From Asparagopsis taxiformis (taxonomy: Eukaryota; Rhodophyta; Florideophyceae; Bonnemaisoniales; Bonnemaisoniaceae): DNA of 64,000 nucleotides. The stretch is taken from assembly GCA_030407315.1 (NCBI GenBank), contig JALQPE010002023.1, forward strand, positions 1 to 64,000, given 5' to 3'. The stretch's first letter is position 1. Each line of letters begins with the position of its first letter. A model generated the notes under the pieces. The model was not told the origin of the DNA, searched no databases, and saw only the letters and a list, made by a program, of their open reading frames with translations. The translations under genes and the position numbers were made by a program. Shown one piece after another: positions 63,554 to 64,000 of the stretch.

Positions 63554-64000
63554 TACGGAAAAGGCGCTGTGGAGGTGTTCTGGTCGTAGGGAGCAGTGCC
63601 AAGGCACACCTGAGAACCGTATATCTAACGAGAACAAAAAGATACTGACACTTCAGCACTGCGCGGAAAAGGTAGGTAGGAGAAATGAAAGGGTGTGAGG
63701 CTCAATAAACGGTTCGTGTAGCTGCATCCGCACATGTCTGAAGAACATTGACTAACTGGAACAAGTCATGAATGGTTCAGGACTACTTCCGTTGTATTAA
63801 TACTTGCTGAGATAGAGTCAGTTTCCATTTCTTCTTTTCTTATTGATAATATACGAGTCATGAAAGGTGTATGTAGTTCGGTAACTTTTCGAGATTGCAA
63901 AATTACCGAAATTAACATTTTTATTCGAACTGGCGCTATGACCGTTTATTCGATTCAGGTTGGACCCATGCGCCAATAAGAACCGCCGCGCGGTTTGAAT

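Overview
The window looks like nuclear DNA of an intron-poor eukaryote. The evidence is eukaryotic-only proteins: a plant-type ATP-phosphofructokinase, the central region of a multidomain acetyl-CoA carboxylase, a RING-containing SNF2 helicase of SHPRH type, SET domains, and Plavaka/CACTA-like transposases. No convincing spliceosomal intron was found in any gene. A repeat-rich red alga would fit, but lineage is a weak inference. Only the CorA-type transporter (14.2-15.3 kb) looks like an ordinary intact host gene; most of the rest is mobile or repeated DNA.

Layout. 0-8 kb: tandem repeats, a frameshifted Plavaka-type transposase and, tail to tail with it, a broken coiled-coil partner gene. 8-10.3 kb: a DNA methyltransferase-SET fusion gene. 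10.3-14 kb: a GGCAGTA repeat array and gene-free DNA. 14-20 kb: CorA gene, a dead phosphofructokinase gene with an acetyl-CoA-carboxylase fragment embedded in it, and an SHPRH fragment. 20-25 kb: satellites of exactly 116 or 118 bp. 25.4-29.1 kb: two genes that are diverged relatives of the cassette genes described below. 29-32.9 kb: repeats and a purine-rich stretch. 32.9-34.7 kb: a transposase remnant. 34.7-42.8 kb: two ParB-like genes, the first fused to a 2-oxoglutarate-dioxygenase-like domain, lying among 114-bp palindromic repeats. 42.8-53.5 kb (unit A) and 54.05-about 63.5 kb (unit B): two copies of a three-gene cassette.

The cassette is the main novelty. Gene 1 has a Tudor-like N-terminus, gene 2 has an N-terminal coiled coil, and gene 3 is an about 1,165-residue fusion of a unique N-terminal region, a beta-class DNA amino-methyltransferase (DPPYN) and a SET domain. 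All three carry basic nuclear-localisation-like stretches. Gene 3 points in opposite directions in the two units and in both is bordered by long palindromes of one family (core AAATTTGGTAATTTTT). Unit A also keeps a nested inverted duplication containing a second, inverted copy of the end of gene 3, as expected if the gene has been flipped. With the ParB-dioxygenase nearby, the region encodes a possible DNA/histone methylation writer, a reader and a candidate eraser. That reading is inference: no transposase or recombinase was recognised inside the cassette.

Many of these genes are damaged by single lesions: in-frame TGA in gene 3 of unit A and in the second ParB gene, in-frame TAG in the first ParB gene and in the phosphofructokinase, and single-base frameshifts in several others.
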